Positions 1 to 5,876 are shown, counted from the stretch's first letter. The stretch is 8,608 nucleotides of DNA from Chitinophagales bacterium (GCA_020629335.1 JAHDDN010000227.1:1-8608); one strand, 5' to 3'. Numbers and translations: made by a program. The notes: generated by a model from the sequence alone, not told the origin.

Positions 1-89
1 CTTGCTGAATGGCAATGATATCGTATCAAGTGATTCTTTCGCTTCGCTCAGAAAGACATCAACACAATCATATTACGCTTGTTCGGAGA

Positions 90-114
90 GGACGTTGCGG
101 TGCAACGTCCCTAC
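90..114 (-). repeat. REP-like hairpin with GTAG head
   Basis: Read on the minus strand, the tetranucleotide GTAG (114-111) is followed directly by a perfect 9-bp stem, GGACGTTGC / GCAACGTCC, with a 3-nt loop. A GTAG or GGAG head placed 5' of a short hairpin is the hallmark of REP sequences moved by RAYT (TnpA-REP) transposases. No such transposase is encoded in the window. A near-identical copy lies at 5546-5570 on the same strand. Assignment to REP rests on form only. Confidence 0.7.
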
Positions 115-140
115 AGGTTTTGGGTCATAAAAATCTCTCA

Positions 141-186
141 GACTGCGCAGCAGTCAATCTGACGTCTCACAGTTTGCACAGCAAAC
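141..186. repeat. Pair of 15-nt micro-palindromes with 3-nt loops
   Basis: Two consecutive hairpins have the same design: GACTGC-GCA-GCAGTC at 141-155 and GTTTGC-ACA-GCAAAC at 172-186. Each has a 6-bp stem whose loop is closed by GC on both sides. Similar units occur at 274-288 (loop GAA, one mismatch), 333-347 (loop GCA) and 1370-1384 (loop AGC). Stem sequences differ while the architecture is kept. Confidence 0.6.
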
Positions 187-296
187 AGTCTGATATCTCT
201 ATAGACTATCGACCAAAAAACAGCGAACGAAGTGAGTCATCTCTCCGCGAGCAAAGCGAGCAGCCTCTCATCTGACAGCGAAGCGGTCTGACATCT

Positions 297-331
297 ATGG
301 ACCATCGACCATGGACCATCGACTATCGACC
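297..331. repeat. Tandem ATGGACCATCGACC units
   Basis: The unit ATGGACCATCGACC occurs at 297-310 and again, extended by TATCGACC, at 311-331. A related GACTATCGACC lies at 204-214. The last unit supplies the TAG stop codon (complement of 323-325) of the symporter gene. Confidence 0.7.
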
Positions 332-1204
332 AGTTGGCGCAGCCAACGAATAACGCAACAGTAAGGCAAACCCCACCACCGTACTAAATGAAAAAACCGA
401 ATAAACCAGCGCTGGCTTGATCACATCTTCACTGCCCAAAAGGGTGGCACCGATTAGGAGGGCGAGCATCGTATTTTGCATACCGACCTCTATGCAGATA
501 GTGATGATATTGGGCTTGTCTAAAGAGAAGGCTTTACCGACAGCTAAGGCTAATAATAGACTGAGTAGATGCAAGCCTAAAGTATAAGGCAGTAAGGAAA
601 GGCTTTCTGCTAAGGTGACACCAGCTCCCCCCTCCTCTTCTCCTGCGAATAACTTAATACCAATTACCAAGCCCAAAGCCAATACAGTGACAGGCTTTAG
701 GTAGCGACTTGCTTTCTCGGCAAAATCGTTTTGGTAGTGCTTGACTAGCATTCCTAGGATCGCTGGTACTAAGACGACTAAGAAAATTTGCGCAATGGTG
801 GTGAGATAGGGCAAAGAGAATTGACCACCCCCTAAATCAAAAAATTGAATGGCCATGTTTACCAGTAGTGGGATGGAAATTAGGGTGATGAGACTATTCA
901 CACTGGTTAGAGCAATGGATAGGGCGACATTCGCATTCATTAGGTAGCTAATAAAATTAGAGGTGGTGCCGCCTGGACAGGCAGCTAATAATACTAAGCC
1001 TACTTGATAGGCTGGTGCTAAACCACTCCAATGACCCACACCAAAGGCTAAGGCTGGCAATAGAATCATCTGTAAGACCAAGCCGATACTCAAGGACTTG
1101 GGATAGTAGAAGATATTGATAAAATCTTGAAATCGTAGGGACAGACCGATCCCAAACATGATTAATGCCAATACAAAACTGATCAGTATATCGATAAATG
1201 TCAT
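323..1204 (-). CDS. Bile acid:sodium symporter family transporter (SBF/ASBT)
   Basis: This is an inner-membrane secondary transporter of the SBF (bile acid:Na+ symporter) family. Members move organic anions with sodium; the substrate here cannot be read from sequence. The 293-aa protein is hydrophobic throughout, with about nine or ten membrane segments, and normal in length. Family marks are MFGIGLSL near residues 16-23, the crossover motif ACPGGTTSN at 75-83, and EVGMQN at 239-244, which matches the conserved E-x-G-x-Q-N sodium-site region. The ATG at 1204-1202 opens directly into the first membrane helix, so the start is firm. It is transcribed divergently from the PDH E2 gene. The last seven residues (LAAPTGR) and the stop codon are encoded by a 15-nt palindrome (333-347) and a GACTATCGACC repeat, so the natural C-terminus was probably replaced by repeat sequence just after the last membrane helix. 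Family is confident, substrate unknown. Confidence 0.9.
   Translation of the reverse strand: MTFIDILISFVLALIMFGIGLSLRFQDFINIFYYPKSLSIGLVLQMILLPALAFGVGHWSGLAPAYQVGLVLLAACPGGTTSNFISYLMNANVALSIALTSVNSLITLISIPLLVNMAIQFFDLGGGQFSLPYLTTIAQIFLVVLVPAILGMLVKHYQNDFAEKASRYLKPVTVLALGLVIGIKLFAGEEEGGAGVTLAESLSLLPYTLGLHLLSLLLALAVGKAFSLDKPNIITICIEVGMQNTMLALLIGATLLGSEDVIKPALVYSVFSFSTVVGFALLLRYSLAAPTGR
333..347. repeat. Micro-palindrome inside the symporter 3' end
   Basis: GTTGGC-GCA-GCCAAC is a perfect 6-bp hairpin with a 3-nt loop, of the same design as those at 141-186. It lies within the coding sequence and encodes part of the terminal LAAPT residues of the symporter. Confidence 0.65.
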
Positions 1205-1246
1205 TCTTTTATATAGCTAATGCTTGTTTTCTCTTTAATTACAACT

Positions 1247-1254
1247 CAAAAGTA
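1247..1254 (-). promoter_or_regulatory. Possible -7 element of the symporter gene
   Basis: The minus strand reads TACTTTTG, an exact match to the Bacteroidota -7 consensus TAnnTTTG. It lies 42 nt before the ATG, which would leave a leader of roughly 35 nt. I see no TTG at the usual -33 distance, so this is a weak call. Confidence 0.3.
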
Positions 1255-1342
1255 TTATTTTTACACATTCTTAAGAAATTAAGTAATGATGAAGAAATAA
1301 ATGAACAAAGATTGACACAGGATTTTTTTCAGCTAAGAAGGC

Positions 1343-1396
1343 AAAAGCCTGTCCTGTAAGGAACGTAGGCGATGCAGCGCATCGGTGAGGCTTTTT
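1343..1396 (+). promoter_or_regulatory. Folded leader upstream of PDH E2 (candidate three-way junction)
   Basis: AAAAGCCT (1343-1350) pairs perfectly with AGGCTTTT (1388-1395). Two hairpins sit between the arms: TCCT-GTA-AGGA at 1352-1362 and CGATGC-AGC-GCATCG at 1370-1384. The 3' arm ends in a run of five T. This could be a 5'-UTR control element or attenuator for the E2 gene 79 nt downstream, or a repeat. The second hairpin is preceded by GTAG (1365-1368), as in REP sequences. It matches no riboswitch class that I recognise. Transcription through it is assumed. Confidence 0.45.
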
Positions 1397-1474
1397 AACG
1401 CACTTAGCAGTAAAAAAGACCAGTCAAGATTGAACATTTATTTAAGAATCATTACAAAACAAAAACACAAGAGA

Positions 1475-2800
1475 ATGTTGGAAGTTGTTCGTATGCCTTT
1501 GATGAGTGATACTATGACAGAGGGCACCATCGTGGAATGGCACAAGAATGTAGGCGATTCTATCAGTGCTGGAGATGTTTTAGCAGAAATTGAAACTGAT
1601 AAAGCAACTATGGAGTTTGAAAGCCCTGAAGATGGGGTATTGCTTCATATTGGGCCTAAAGTGGGGGATACTGTCCCTGTGAACGTGATTATTGCGATTA
1701 TTGGGGATAAGGGAGAAGATTTTCAATCTATTTTGGATGCGGAAGCAAGCGGCAGTTCAGCAGTTAGCGAACCCGCTCCTGAAGTACTAGCTGAAAAACC
1801 AGCAGTAGTAGCTCAAAGCGCTCCTACTGTAACTGAAACAGCTCCTATCAAAACGATCACTACCGTACCTGGTGGCCAAACAGCTGCTTCGGAAAATGGT
1901 AGCTCTGATAATCGTCTGAAAGCTTCTCCTTTAGCTAAGCGATTAGCCGCTGAAAATAATATCGATTTACACTCGGTGAGTGGATCAGGAGATCATGGTC
2001 GTATCATCAAGCGTGATATTGAATCTGTTCTGGCGAATCCTCAAACTCAAGCGGTTGCTCCAGCAGTTGCGCCTGCGGCAACAGCAGCGGTCTATATGCC
2101 TTCAGCTCCAGTGGGACAAGATTCTTTCGAGGATGTGCCTTTAAGCAATATGCGTAAGGTTATTGCTCGTCGATTGTCAGAGAGTAAGTTTGGGGCTCCG
2201 CATTTCTACTTGACGATTGCCGTGAATATGGATAAGGTTTGGAATGCTCGTAAGAGTATGAATGAGATGTCTCCTGTCAAAATTTCATTTAATGATATTG
2301 TGATTAAGGCTTGTGCGATGGCTTTGCGCCACCACCCAGCAGTGAATGCTGATTGGCTGACAGATCGCATCCGTTATAATCATCATGTGCATATTGGTAT
2401 GGCCGTAGCAGTTGATGATGGCTTGGTGGTACCAGTGATCCGACATGCAGATAACAAATCATTGAGCCAATTGGCCAATGAAACAAATATTGCAGTAGAT
2501 AAGGCGAAGAATAAAAAATTAAGCCCTGATGAAATGCAAGGCAATACTTTCTCTATCTCTAATTTGGGGATGATGGGTATTGAGGAATTTACGGCTATCA
2601 TTAATCCGCCAAATGCTTGTATCATGGCGGTTGGTGCGATCCAACAGGAGCCAGTAGTAATAGATGGTGAGTTGAGTGTGGCTAGAATGATGAAGGTGAC
2701 ACTTTCTTGTGATCATCGTGTGGTGGATGGAGCGACAGGGGCTTCTTTCTTACAAACGTTTAAGGCGATGTTAGAGGATCCATTGAGGATTTTAGTATGA
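1475..2800 (+). CDS. pdhC: Pyruvate dehydrogenase complex E2, dihydrolipoamide acetyltransferase
   Basis: This is the core enzyme of the cytoplasmic pyruvate dehydrogenase complex. It passes the acetyl group from E1 via a lipoyl arm to CoA, giving acetyl-CoA. From the ATG at 1475 it is 441 aa. One lipoyl domain covers residues 1-78, with lipoyl-lysine K43 in ETDKATMEFE, the PDH-type context. An Ala/Pro-rich linker follows, then the E1/E3-binding domain (about 147-185, ASPLAKRLA to GRIIKRDI), a second linker, and the acetyltransferase domain (about 217-441) with the active-site motif DHRVVDG (H414, D418). The open frame runs upstream to a GTG at 1385, but that adds 30 residues encoded by the folded leader. 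MLEVVRMPLMSDTMTEG is a canonical lipoyl-domain start, with AAGAGA just before it. Many Bacteroidota E2 proteins carry two lipoyl domains; this has one. No E1 or E3 gene is adjacent on the right, and to the left a divergent gene intervenes. Symbol aceF is equally used. Confidence 0.93.
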   Translation: MLEVVRMPLMSDTMTEGTIVEWHKNVGDSISAGDVLAEIETDKATMEFESPEDGVLLHIGPKVGDTVPVNVIIAIIGDKGEDFQSILDAEASGSSAVSEPAPEVLAEKPAVVAQSAPTVTETAPIKTITTVPGGQTAASENGSSDNRLKASPLAKRLAAENNIDLHSVSGSGDHGRIIKRDIESVLANPQTQAVAPAVAPAATAAVYMPSAPVGQDSFEDVPLSNMRKVIARRLSESKFGAPHFYLTIAVNMDKVWNARKSMNEMSPVKISFNDIVIKACAMALRHHPAVNADWLTDRIRYNHHVHIGMAVAVDDGLVVPVIRHADNKSLSQLANETNIAVDKAKNKKLSPDEMQGNTFSISNLGMMGIEEFTAIINPPNACIMAVGAIQQEPVVIDGELSVARMMKVTLSCDHRVVDGATGASFLQTFKAMLEDPLRILV

Positions 2801-2813
2801 GTAAGTTAGTATT

Positions 2814-2870
2814 TTGGTAGTAAGTATGTTAGTATTTTTTAAACTAATAGACTAACATACTTACTACTAA
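2814..2870 (+). terminator. Long AT-rich stem-loop after PDH E2
   Basis: GTAGTAAGTATGTTAGT (2817-2833) is perfectly complementary to 2851-2867, giving a 17-bp stem around a 17-nt loop. A G-T pair and two A-T pairs can extend it outward. It starts 17 nt after the E2 stop codon, which suits transcript termination or 3'-end protection. No T-run follows the right arm, however, so it is not a textbook intrinsic terminator. The arms are built from GTAAGTTAGTA-like units that also occur as a direct repeat at 2801-2811. Confidence 0.45.
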
Positions 2871-2885
2871 CATACACCAAAAAAA

Positions 2886-3096
2886 GCGCAAGGGATAGTA
2901 GCGGTATGTGGCGTCGAGAGACTGCTTACGAAGCTTAGTGATGTGATGGCTGGCCCGCAGGGCAGACAAACAGCACTTAGCGTAGTAGCAGACGAACAGC
3001 CACATAAGAGCGGATAGCCCGACCCATTTTTTGCCATCATTGGGCCGACACACAGGTACGGCCCCTACAAATGATGGCAAAAAATGGGTTGCGCCC
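2886..3096 (-). repeat. 211-bp composite structured repeat, copy A
   Basis: This segment recurs at 5601-5811 in opposite orientation with equal length and about 31 differences (hand count, near 85% identity). In element orientation (minus strand) it has two parts. First comes a perfect 19-bp palindrome, CCCATTTTTTGCCATCATT and its complement (3088-3070 and 3041-3023), whose loop holds a GTAG REP-like hairpin. Second is a long imperfect helix from GGGCTATCC (3019-3011) to TATCCC (2896-2891). That helix contains TATGTGGC/GCCACATA and an 86-nt interior (2998-2913) with covarying pairs. The ends are GGGCGCA and TTGCGC. The minus-strand open frame across it (2844-3098) is not a gene. From memory, similar GGGCTATCCGCT elements are common between genes in Bacteroidota; I cannot verify this here. 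Confidence 0.85.
3042..3068 (-). repeat. REP-like GTAG hairpin nested in copy A
   Basis: On the minus strand GTAG (3068-3065) is followed by GGGCCG (3064-3059), an 11-nt loop, and CGGCCC (3047-3042). It occupies the loop of the 19-bp palindrome, as if a REP unit had entered or been captured at the centre of an ATCATT/AATGAT dyad. It is identical to the unit in copy B. Confidence 0.65.
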
Positions 3097-3114
3097 AAAT
3101 AATCAAAATCAAAT

Positions 3115-3153
3115 GGCCCAAAAAGAGCAAAATGTTTCTTTTTGGGCCTTTTT
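3115..3153 (+). terminator. Strong intrinsic terminator
   Basis: GGCCCAAAAAGA (3115-3126) and TCTTTTTGGGCC (3137-3148) form a perfect 12-bp stem with a 10-nt loop, followed by TTTTT (3149-3153). It is a textbook Rho-independent terminator on the plus strand. It probably ends E2 transcripts that read through copy A, and isolates the CoA-binding gene downstream. An A-run on the left arm's side does not make it strongly bidirectional. Confidence 0.85.
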
Positions 3154-3300
3154 ATTAGAAAAAATCATTAATTAATGCCTATAACACTATGAATCCTGTG
3201 ACTTTCCTACTATTTTTACGAATAAATTAAGCGTACTATTGATATTTATTGAGTCAACAACCATCAATTTATTTTTTACGTTATTAAAGCATATTACCGT

Positions 3301-3307
3301 GGAAGAG
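3301..3307 (+). promoter_or_regulatory. Ribosome binding site deciding the CoA-binding start
   Basis: GGAAGAG ends 6 nt before the ATG at 3314, ideal spacing. It supports this start over the TTG at 3239, which would add 25 residues with no family counterpart. Confidence 0.6.
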
Positions 3308-3313
3308 TTACTA

Positions 3314-3709
3314 ATGATGAAGGAAATGGAAACACTAACAAAAGATTTAAAGAAAAAAACAGTTGTGTTAGGCGCATCGACTAATCCAACTAGGTATTCT
3401 AATATCGCAGTTAAGCGATTGTTGGGAGCTGGATATGAAGTCGTGCCTATCGGTATTAAAGATGGGGAAATTGCTGGATTGGAGATTGTGAAAGATCGAC
3501 CTCAATTGGAAGATGTACATACGATTACAATGTATTTGAGCCCTGAAAATCAAGCGGAATATTACGATTATATAGTGAGTTTGAAGCCTAAGCGTATTTT
3601 GGTGAATCCTGGTGCGGAAAATTTAGACTTATTAAGCATTGCTCGTGACAATGGTATCGAATTAGAGTTTGCTTGTACCTTGGTACTCCTATCCTCAGAG
3701 CAATATTAG
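3314..3709 (+). CDS. CoA-binding domain protein (CoA_binding_2, YccU-like)
   Basis: This is a small single-domain Rossmann-fold protein of the CoA-binding family related to the N-terminal domain of succinyl-CoA synthetase alpha. Its cellular role is not established. From the ATG at 3314 it has 131 aa, usual for the family. The nucleotide-binding turn is VVLGASTNPTRYSN (residues 17-30), followed by the helix IAVKRLLGAGYEVVPI. The C-terminal family signature is ILVNPGAEN (95-103) and ELEFACTLVLL (116-126). ATG codons also occur at 3317 and 3326 in frame (the last behind AAGGA), so the exact start is uncertain by up to four residues. It lies between a strong terminator and the recN promoter and so is probably monocistronic. 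Confidence 0.85.
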   Translation: MMKEMETLTKDLKKKTVVLGASTNPTRYSNIAVKRLLGAGYEVVPIGIKDGEIAGLEIVKDRPQLEDVHTITMYLSPENQAEYYDYIVSLKPKRILVNPGAENLDLLSIARDNGIELEFACTLVLLSSEQY

Positions 3710-3809
3710 GGATTAAACCTTAAATGCCACTCCCTTTTGTACACATTTTATCAACATTGAACTGCATAGTCGTATTATAGCAGTATTATCTATTTTTTGA
3801 GCAAGCCTA

Positions 3810-3840
3810 TTGTAAACATCCTTTATTTTTTGTATTTTTG
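3810..3840 (+). promoter_or_regulatory. Bacteroidota-type promoter of recN
   Basis: TTG at 3810-3812 (-33) and TATTTTTG at 3833-3840 (-7, matching TAnnTTTG) are separated by 20 nt, within the range for the Bacteroidota primary sigma factor. Transcription would start about 7 nt further on, leaving a short leader of about 14 nt before the ATG at 3861. No inverted-repeat operator (such as a LexA box) is obvious next to it. Confidence 0.65.
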
Positions 3841-3860
3841 TTTACCAAAAGGCTTTAGAT

Positions 3861-5525
3861 ATGCTTCAAAGACTGACAATACAAAATTATGCGCTCATAT
3901 CCGAACTGGATATTGAGTTCTCTGACCAACTTTCCATTATTACTGGTGAAACGGGTGCTGGTAAATCTATTATCTTAGGGGCCATGTCGCTGATATTAGG
4001 TAAGCGAGCGGATGCTAATGCCCTTCATGACAAGAAAAAGAAGTGTATCATTGAAGGTGCATTCGAGATTAAGGACTACCAATTAAAGCAATTTTTCCAA
4101 GCGGAAGATTTAGACTACGATCATCATACGATTATCAGAAGAGAAATTACGCCTTCGGGTAAGTCGAGGGCTTTTGTGAATGACACGCCTGTCAAATTAA
4201 CCACCCTTAAATTATTAACAGAACAATTAGTAAATGTTCATGCGCAGCATCAATCGCTCTTGCTTAATGATCATTTGTATCAATTGGGGATCATTGATAC
4301 ATTGGCTGGACACAAAAAAGAATTGGATAACTATCAAGAGATTTTCTACGACTATCAAGATAATCGGAAGCAGTTGAGCCAATTAATGAATGATAAAGCG
4401 ACCTTACAACAAGATTTAGATTTCATCGCTTTTCAATTAAATGAATTTAATGAGGCAGAATTGACCACGGCGGATGAGCAAGAAAATTTAGAAAAAGAGG
4501 TCAAACAATTAGAGAATGCGGAGTCGATCAAAAAGGCTTTGGTCGAAAGTATTTATATCATTAATGAACAGGATAATTCTATCATCCAACAACTGGATAA
4601 AGCGCAAGAAGTATTGCAAGAAAATGCTTCTTATATGCCTAAGTTGGAGGAATTGTCTTATCGACTCAATAGCTTAAATATCGAGCTGAAAGATGTCGCC
4701 GCAGAATTGGAAGGTATAGAAGAGGATAGCAGTATGAACGAGTCTCGTATCCATGAGATTCATGCCCGCCTAAATGTATTCTATAAATTACAAAATAAAC
4801 ATCGAGTCAAAACTTTGGGCGATTTATTAATCATCCAAGAAAATTTAGCGAACCGATCTGATAATATTGGTAACTTGGATGAGCGTATCCAAACTTTAGA
4901 AAAAACGATTGGTGAGCAAAAAATTACCTTACTCAAAAAAGCACATAAAATATCTCTCAATAGACGTAAGCAGATTCCGATTTTTGAAGCTAAAGTGGGC
5001 AAGCTCCTCAAACAAATGGGCATGTCTAATGCGAAGATCAGAGTATATCAAACCAAATACCGATCAGAAGAATTACGCGTGACAGGAATGGATCAAATTG
5101 ATTTCCTATTTTCAGCGAATAAGGGAATGCCTGAAATTTCTTTACGCAAAGTTGCTTCTGGTGGCGAATTATCACGCCTCGTTCTTGCCATTAAATCGCT
5201 AATCGCTGATTCTAAAGCCTTGCCAACTCTTATTTTTGATGAGATTGACACGGGTATTTCAGGAGAAGTGGCACTCAAAGTCGGCAGGATCATGGAGAAA
5301 TTGGCTCGTAAGCATCAAGTGATTTGTATCACGCACTTACCACAGATTGCCAGCAAAGGAAATGAGCATTTCTTCGTCTACAAAAATAACGCTAAGCGCA
5401 AAACAACTTCTCAGGTAAAACGCCTCAGTGAAGAACAAAGAGTAGTAGAAATTGCCAAAATGTTAAGCGGCGATAAACCTGGCGAAATGGCCTTAGCCAA
5501 TGCCCAAGAATTGTTGGAGGCATAG
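3861..5525 (+). CDS. recN: DNA repair protein RecN
   Basis: RecN is a cytoplasmic SMC-like ATPase that acts early in double-strand break repair, binding DNA ends and promoting RecA-dependent recombination. The 554-aa length fits the family. Residues 1-140 form the N-terminal ATPase lobe, opening with the typical MLQRLTIQNYALI, with Walker A GETGAGKS at 29-36 and the Q-rich HAQHQ at 127-131. A long charged coiled coil covers roughly 150-370. The C-terminal lobe has the ABC signature SGGELS (433-438), Walker B LIFDE (457-461) followed by DTGISG, and the switch histidine in ITHLPQIAS (H492). All catalytic motifs are intact. The start has a promoter 20 nt upstream and AAAAGG as a weak binding site. 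It appears monocistronic. The stop codon TAG at 5523-5525 shares its G with the first base of a REP-like sequence, so repeats begin exactly where the gene ends. Confidence 0.96.
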   Translation: MLQRLTIQNYALISELDIEFSDQLSIITGETGAGKSIILGAMSLILGKRADANALHDKKKKCIIEGAFEIKDYQLKQFFQAEDLDYDHHTIIRREITPSGKSRAFVNDTPVKLTTLKLLTEQLVNVHAQHQSLLLNDHLYQLGIIDTLAGHKKELDNYQEIFYDYQDNRKQLSQLMNDKATLQQDLDFIAFQLNEFNEAELTTADEQENLEKEVKQLENAESIKKALVESIYIINEQDNSIIQQLDKAQEVLQENASYMPKLEELSYRLNSLNIELKDVAAELEGIEEDSSMNESRIHEIHARLNVFYKLQNKHRVKTLGDLLIIQENLANRSDNIGNLDERIQTLEKTIGEQKITLLKKAHKISLNRRKQIPIFEAKVGKLLKQMGMSNAKIRVYQTKYRSEELRVTGMDQIDFLFSANKGMPEISLRKVASGGELSRLVLAIKSLIADSKALPTLIFDEIDTGISGEVALKVGRIMEKLARKHQVICITHLPQIASKGNEHFFVYKNNAKRKTTSQVKRLSEEQRVVEIAKMLSGDKPGEMALANAQELLEA

Positions 5526-5570
5526 GACGTTGCAGTGCTTTATGTGGACGTTGCAGTGCAAGGTCCCTAC
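5525..5570 (-). repeat. Truncated plus full REP-like hairpin downstream of recN
   Basis: A partial copy, GGACGTTGCAGTGC (5525-5538), is followed 21 nt later by a full one (5546-5566). Read on the minus strand, the latter has GTAG (5570-5567) and then a 9-bp stem with one G-G mismatch and a 3-nt loop. It matches the unit at 90-114 at all but a few positions, including the GTAG head. The direct repeat suggests tandem insertion followed by loss of half of one unit. Confidence 0.7.
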
Positions 5571-5600
5571 GGGTATTTTGGTAAATGATTTTTATTTTTT

Positions 5601-5811
5601 GGGCGCATCCCATTTTTTGCCATCATTTGTAGGGGCCGTACCTGTGTGTCGGCCCAATGATGGCAAAAAATGGGTCGGGCTATCCGCTCTTATGTGGCTA
5701 TTCAGCAGCTACTCCGCTAAGGCGCACTTGTCTGCCTTGCAGGCCAGCCTGCGTCCGCCTAAGCTCCGTAAGCTACTTCATCACGCCACATACCGCTTCT
5801 ATCCCTTGCGC
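5601..5811 (+). repeat. 211-bp composite structured repeat, copy B
   Basis: This is the inverted second copy of the element at 2886-3096, with no insertions or deletions between them. Palindrome arms are 5609-5627 and 5656-5674. The long helix runs from GGGCTATCC (5677-5685) to TATCCC (5800-5805). TATGTGGC (5691-5698) and GCCACATA (5785-5792) enclose the 86-nt interior. Positions 5609-5699 are identical in both copies, a 91-bp match. Interior differences are largely compensatory: for example GCCC-TGC-GGGC in copy A is GCCT-TGC-AGGC here. It stands between recN and the toxin-antitoxin operon. Open frames across it (5500-5847 and 5657-5839) are repeat translations. Confidence 0.85.
5629..5655 (+). 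repeat. REP-like GTAG hairpin nested in copy B
   Basis: GTAG (5629-5632) is followed by GGGCCG (5633-5638), an 11-nt loop and CGGCCC (5650-5655). It lies in the loop of the 19-bp palindrome and is identical to the nested unit in copy A. Confidence 0.65.
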
Positions 5812-5876
5812 AAATCCTATTATAAACTTGATTTTATAAGAAATTAAGGCTAAATTGTTATAGAATTTTATTTTTA

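Larger units (their letters stand above)
1..322. repeat. Repeat-rich intergenic stretch with many short palindromes
   Basis: No credible gene is present. The open frame at 9-275 translates palindromes and has no recognisable protein features. The stretch holds a chain of short inverted repeats: TGATA/TATCA at 16-28 around TCG, TCTTTC/GAAAGA at 35-56, the REP hairpin at 90-114, GACTGC/GCAGTC at 141-155, GTTTGC/GCAAAC at 172-186, GACAGC/GCGGTC at 274-288 (one mismatch), and tandem GACTATCGACC and GACCATCGACC units at 204-214 and 300-331. This looks like accumulated non-coding repeats downstream of the minus-strand symporter gene. Whatever lies left of the window is unknown. Confidence 0.75.

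Noticed and set aside
9..275. Plus-strand open frame of 88 codons
   Set aside because: It is made of short palindromes and tandem units, has no plausible start region and no protein-like composition.
1..347. CRISPR array
   Set aside because: Repeats are short, unevenly spaced and differ in sequence; there are no regular spacers and no cas genes.
1385..1474. 30-codon N-terminal extension of PDH E2 from GTG
   Set aside because: It is encoded by the folded leader and lies before a canonical lipoyl-domain start at 1475.
2886..3096. Insertion sequence or tRNA gene
   Set aside because: No transposase frame, no long terminal inverted repeats, and the helices do not fit a tRNA cloverleaf.
2844..3098. 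Minus-strand open frame of 84 codons
   Set aside because: It translates copy A of the repeat. Its similarity to the frame at 5500-5847 comes from the repeat DNA, and the variable interior changes to keep base pairing, not amino acids.
3239..3313. 25-codon N-terminal extension of the CoA-binding protein from TTG
   Set aside because: It has no family counterpart, and a well-placed GGAAGAG precedes the ATG at 3314.
5500..5847. Plus-strand open frame of 115 codons
   Set aside because: It begins inside recN in another frame and runs through copy B. The shared peptide with 2844-3098 would give a false conserved hypothetical protein family.
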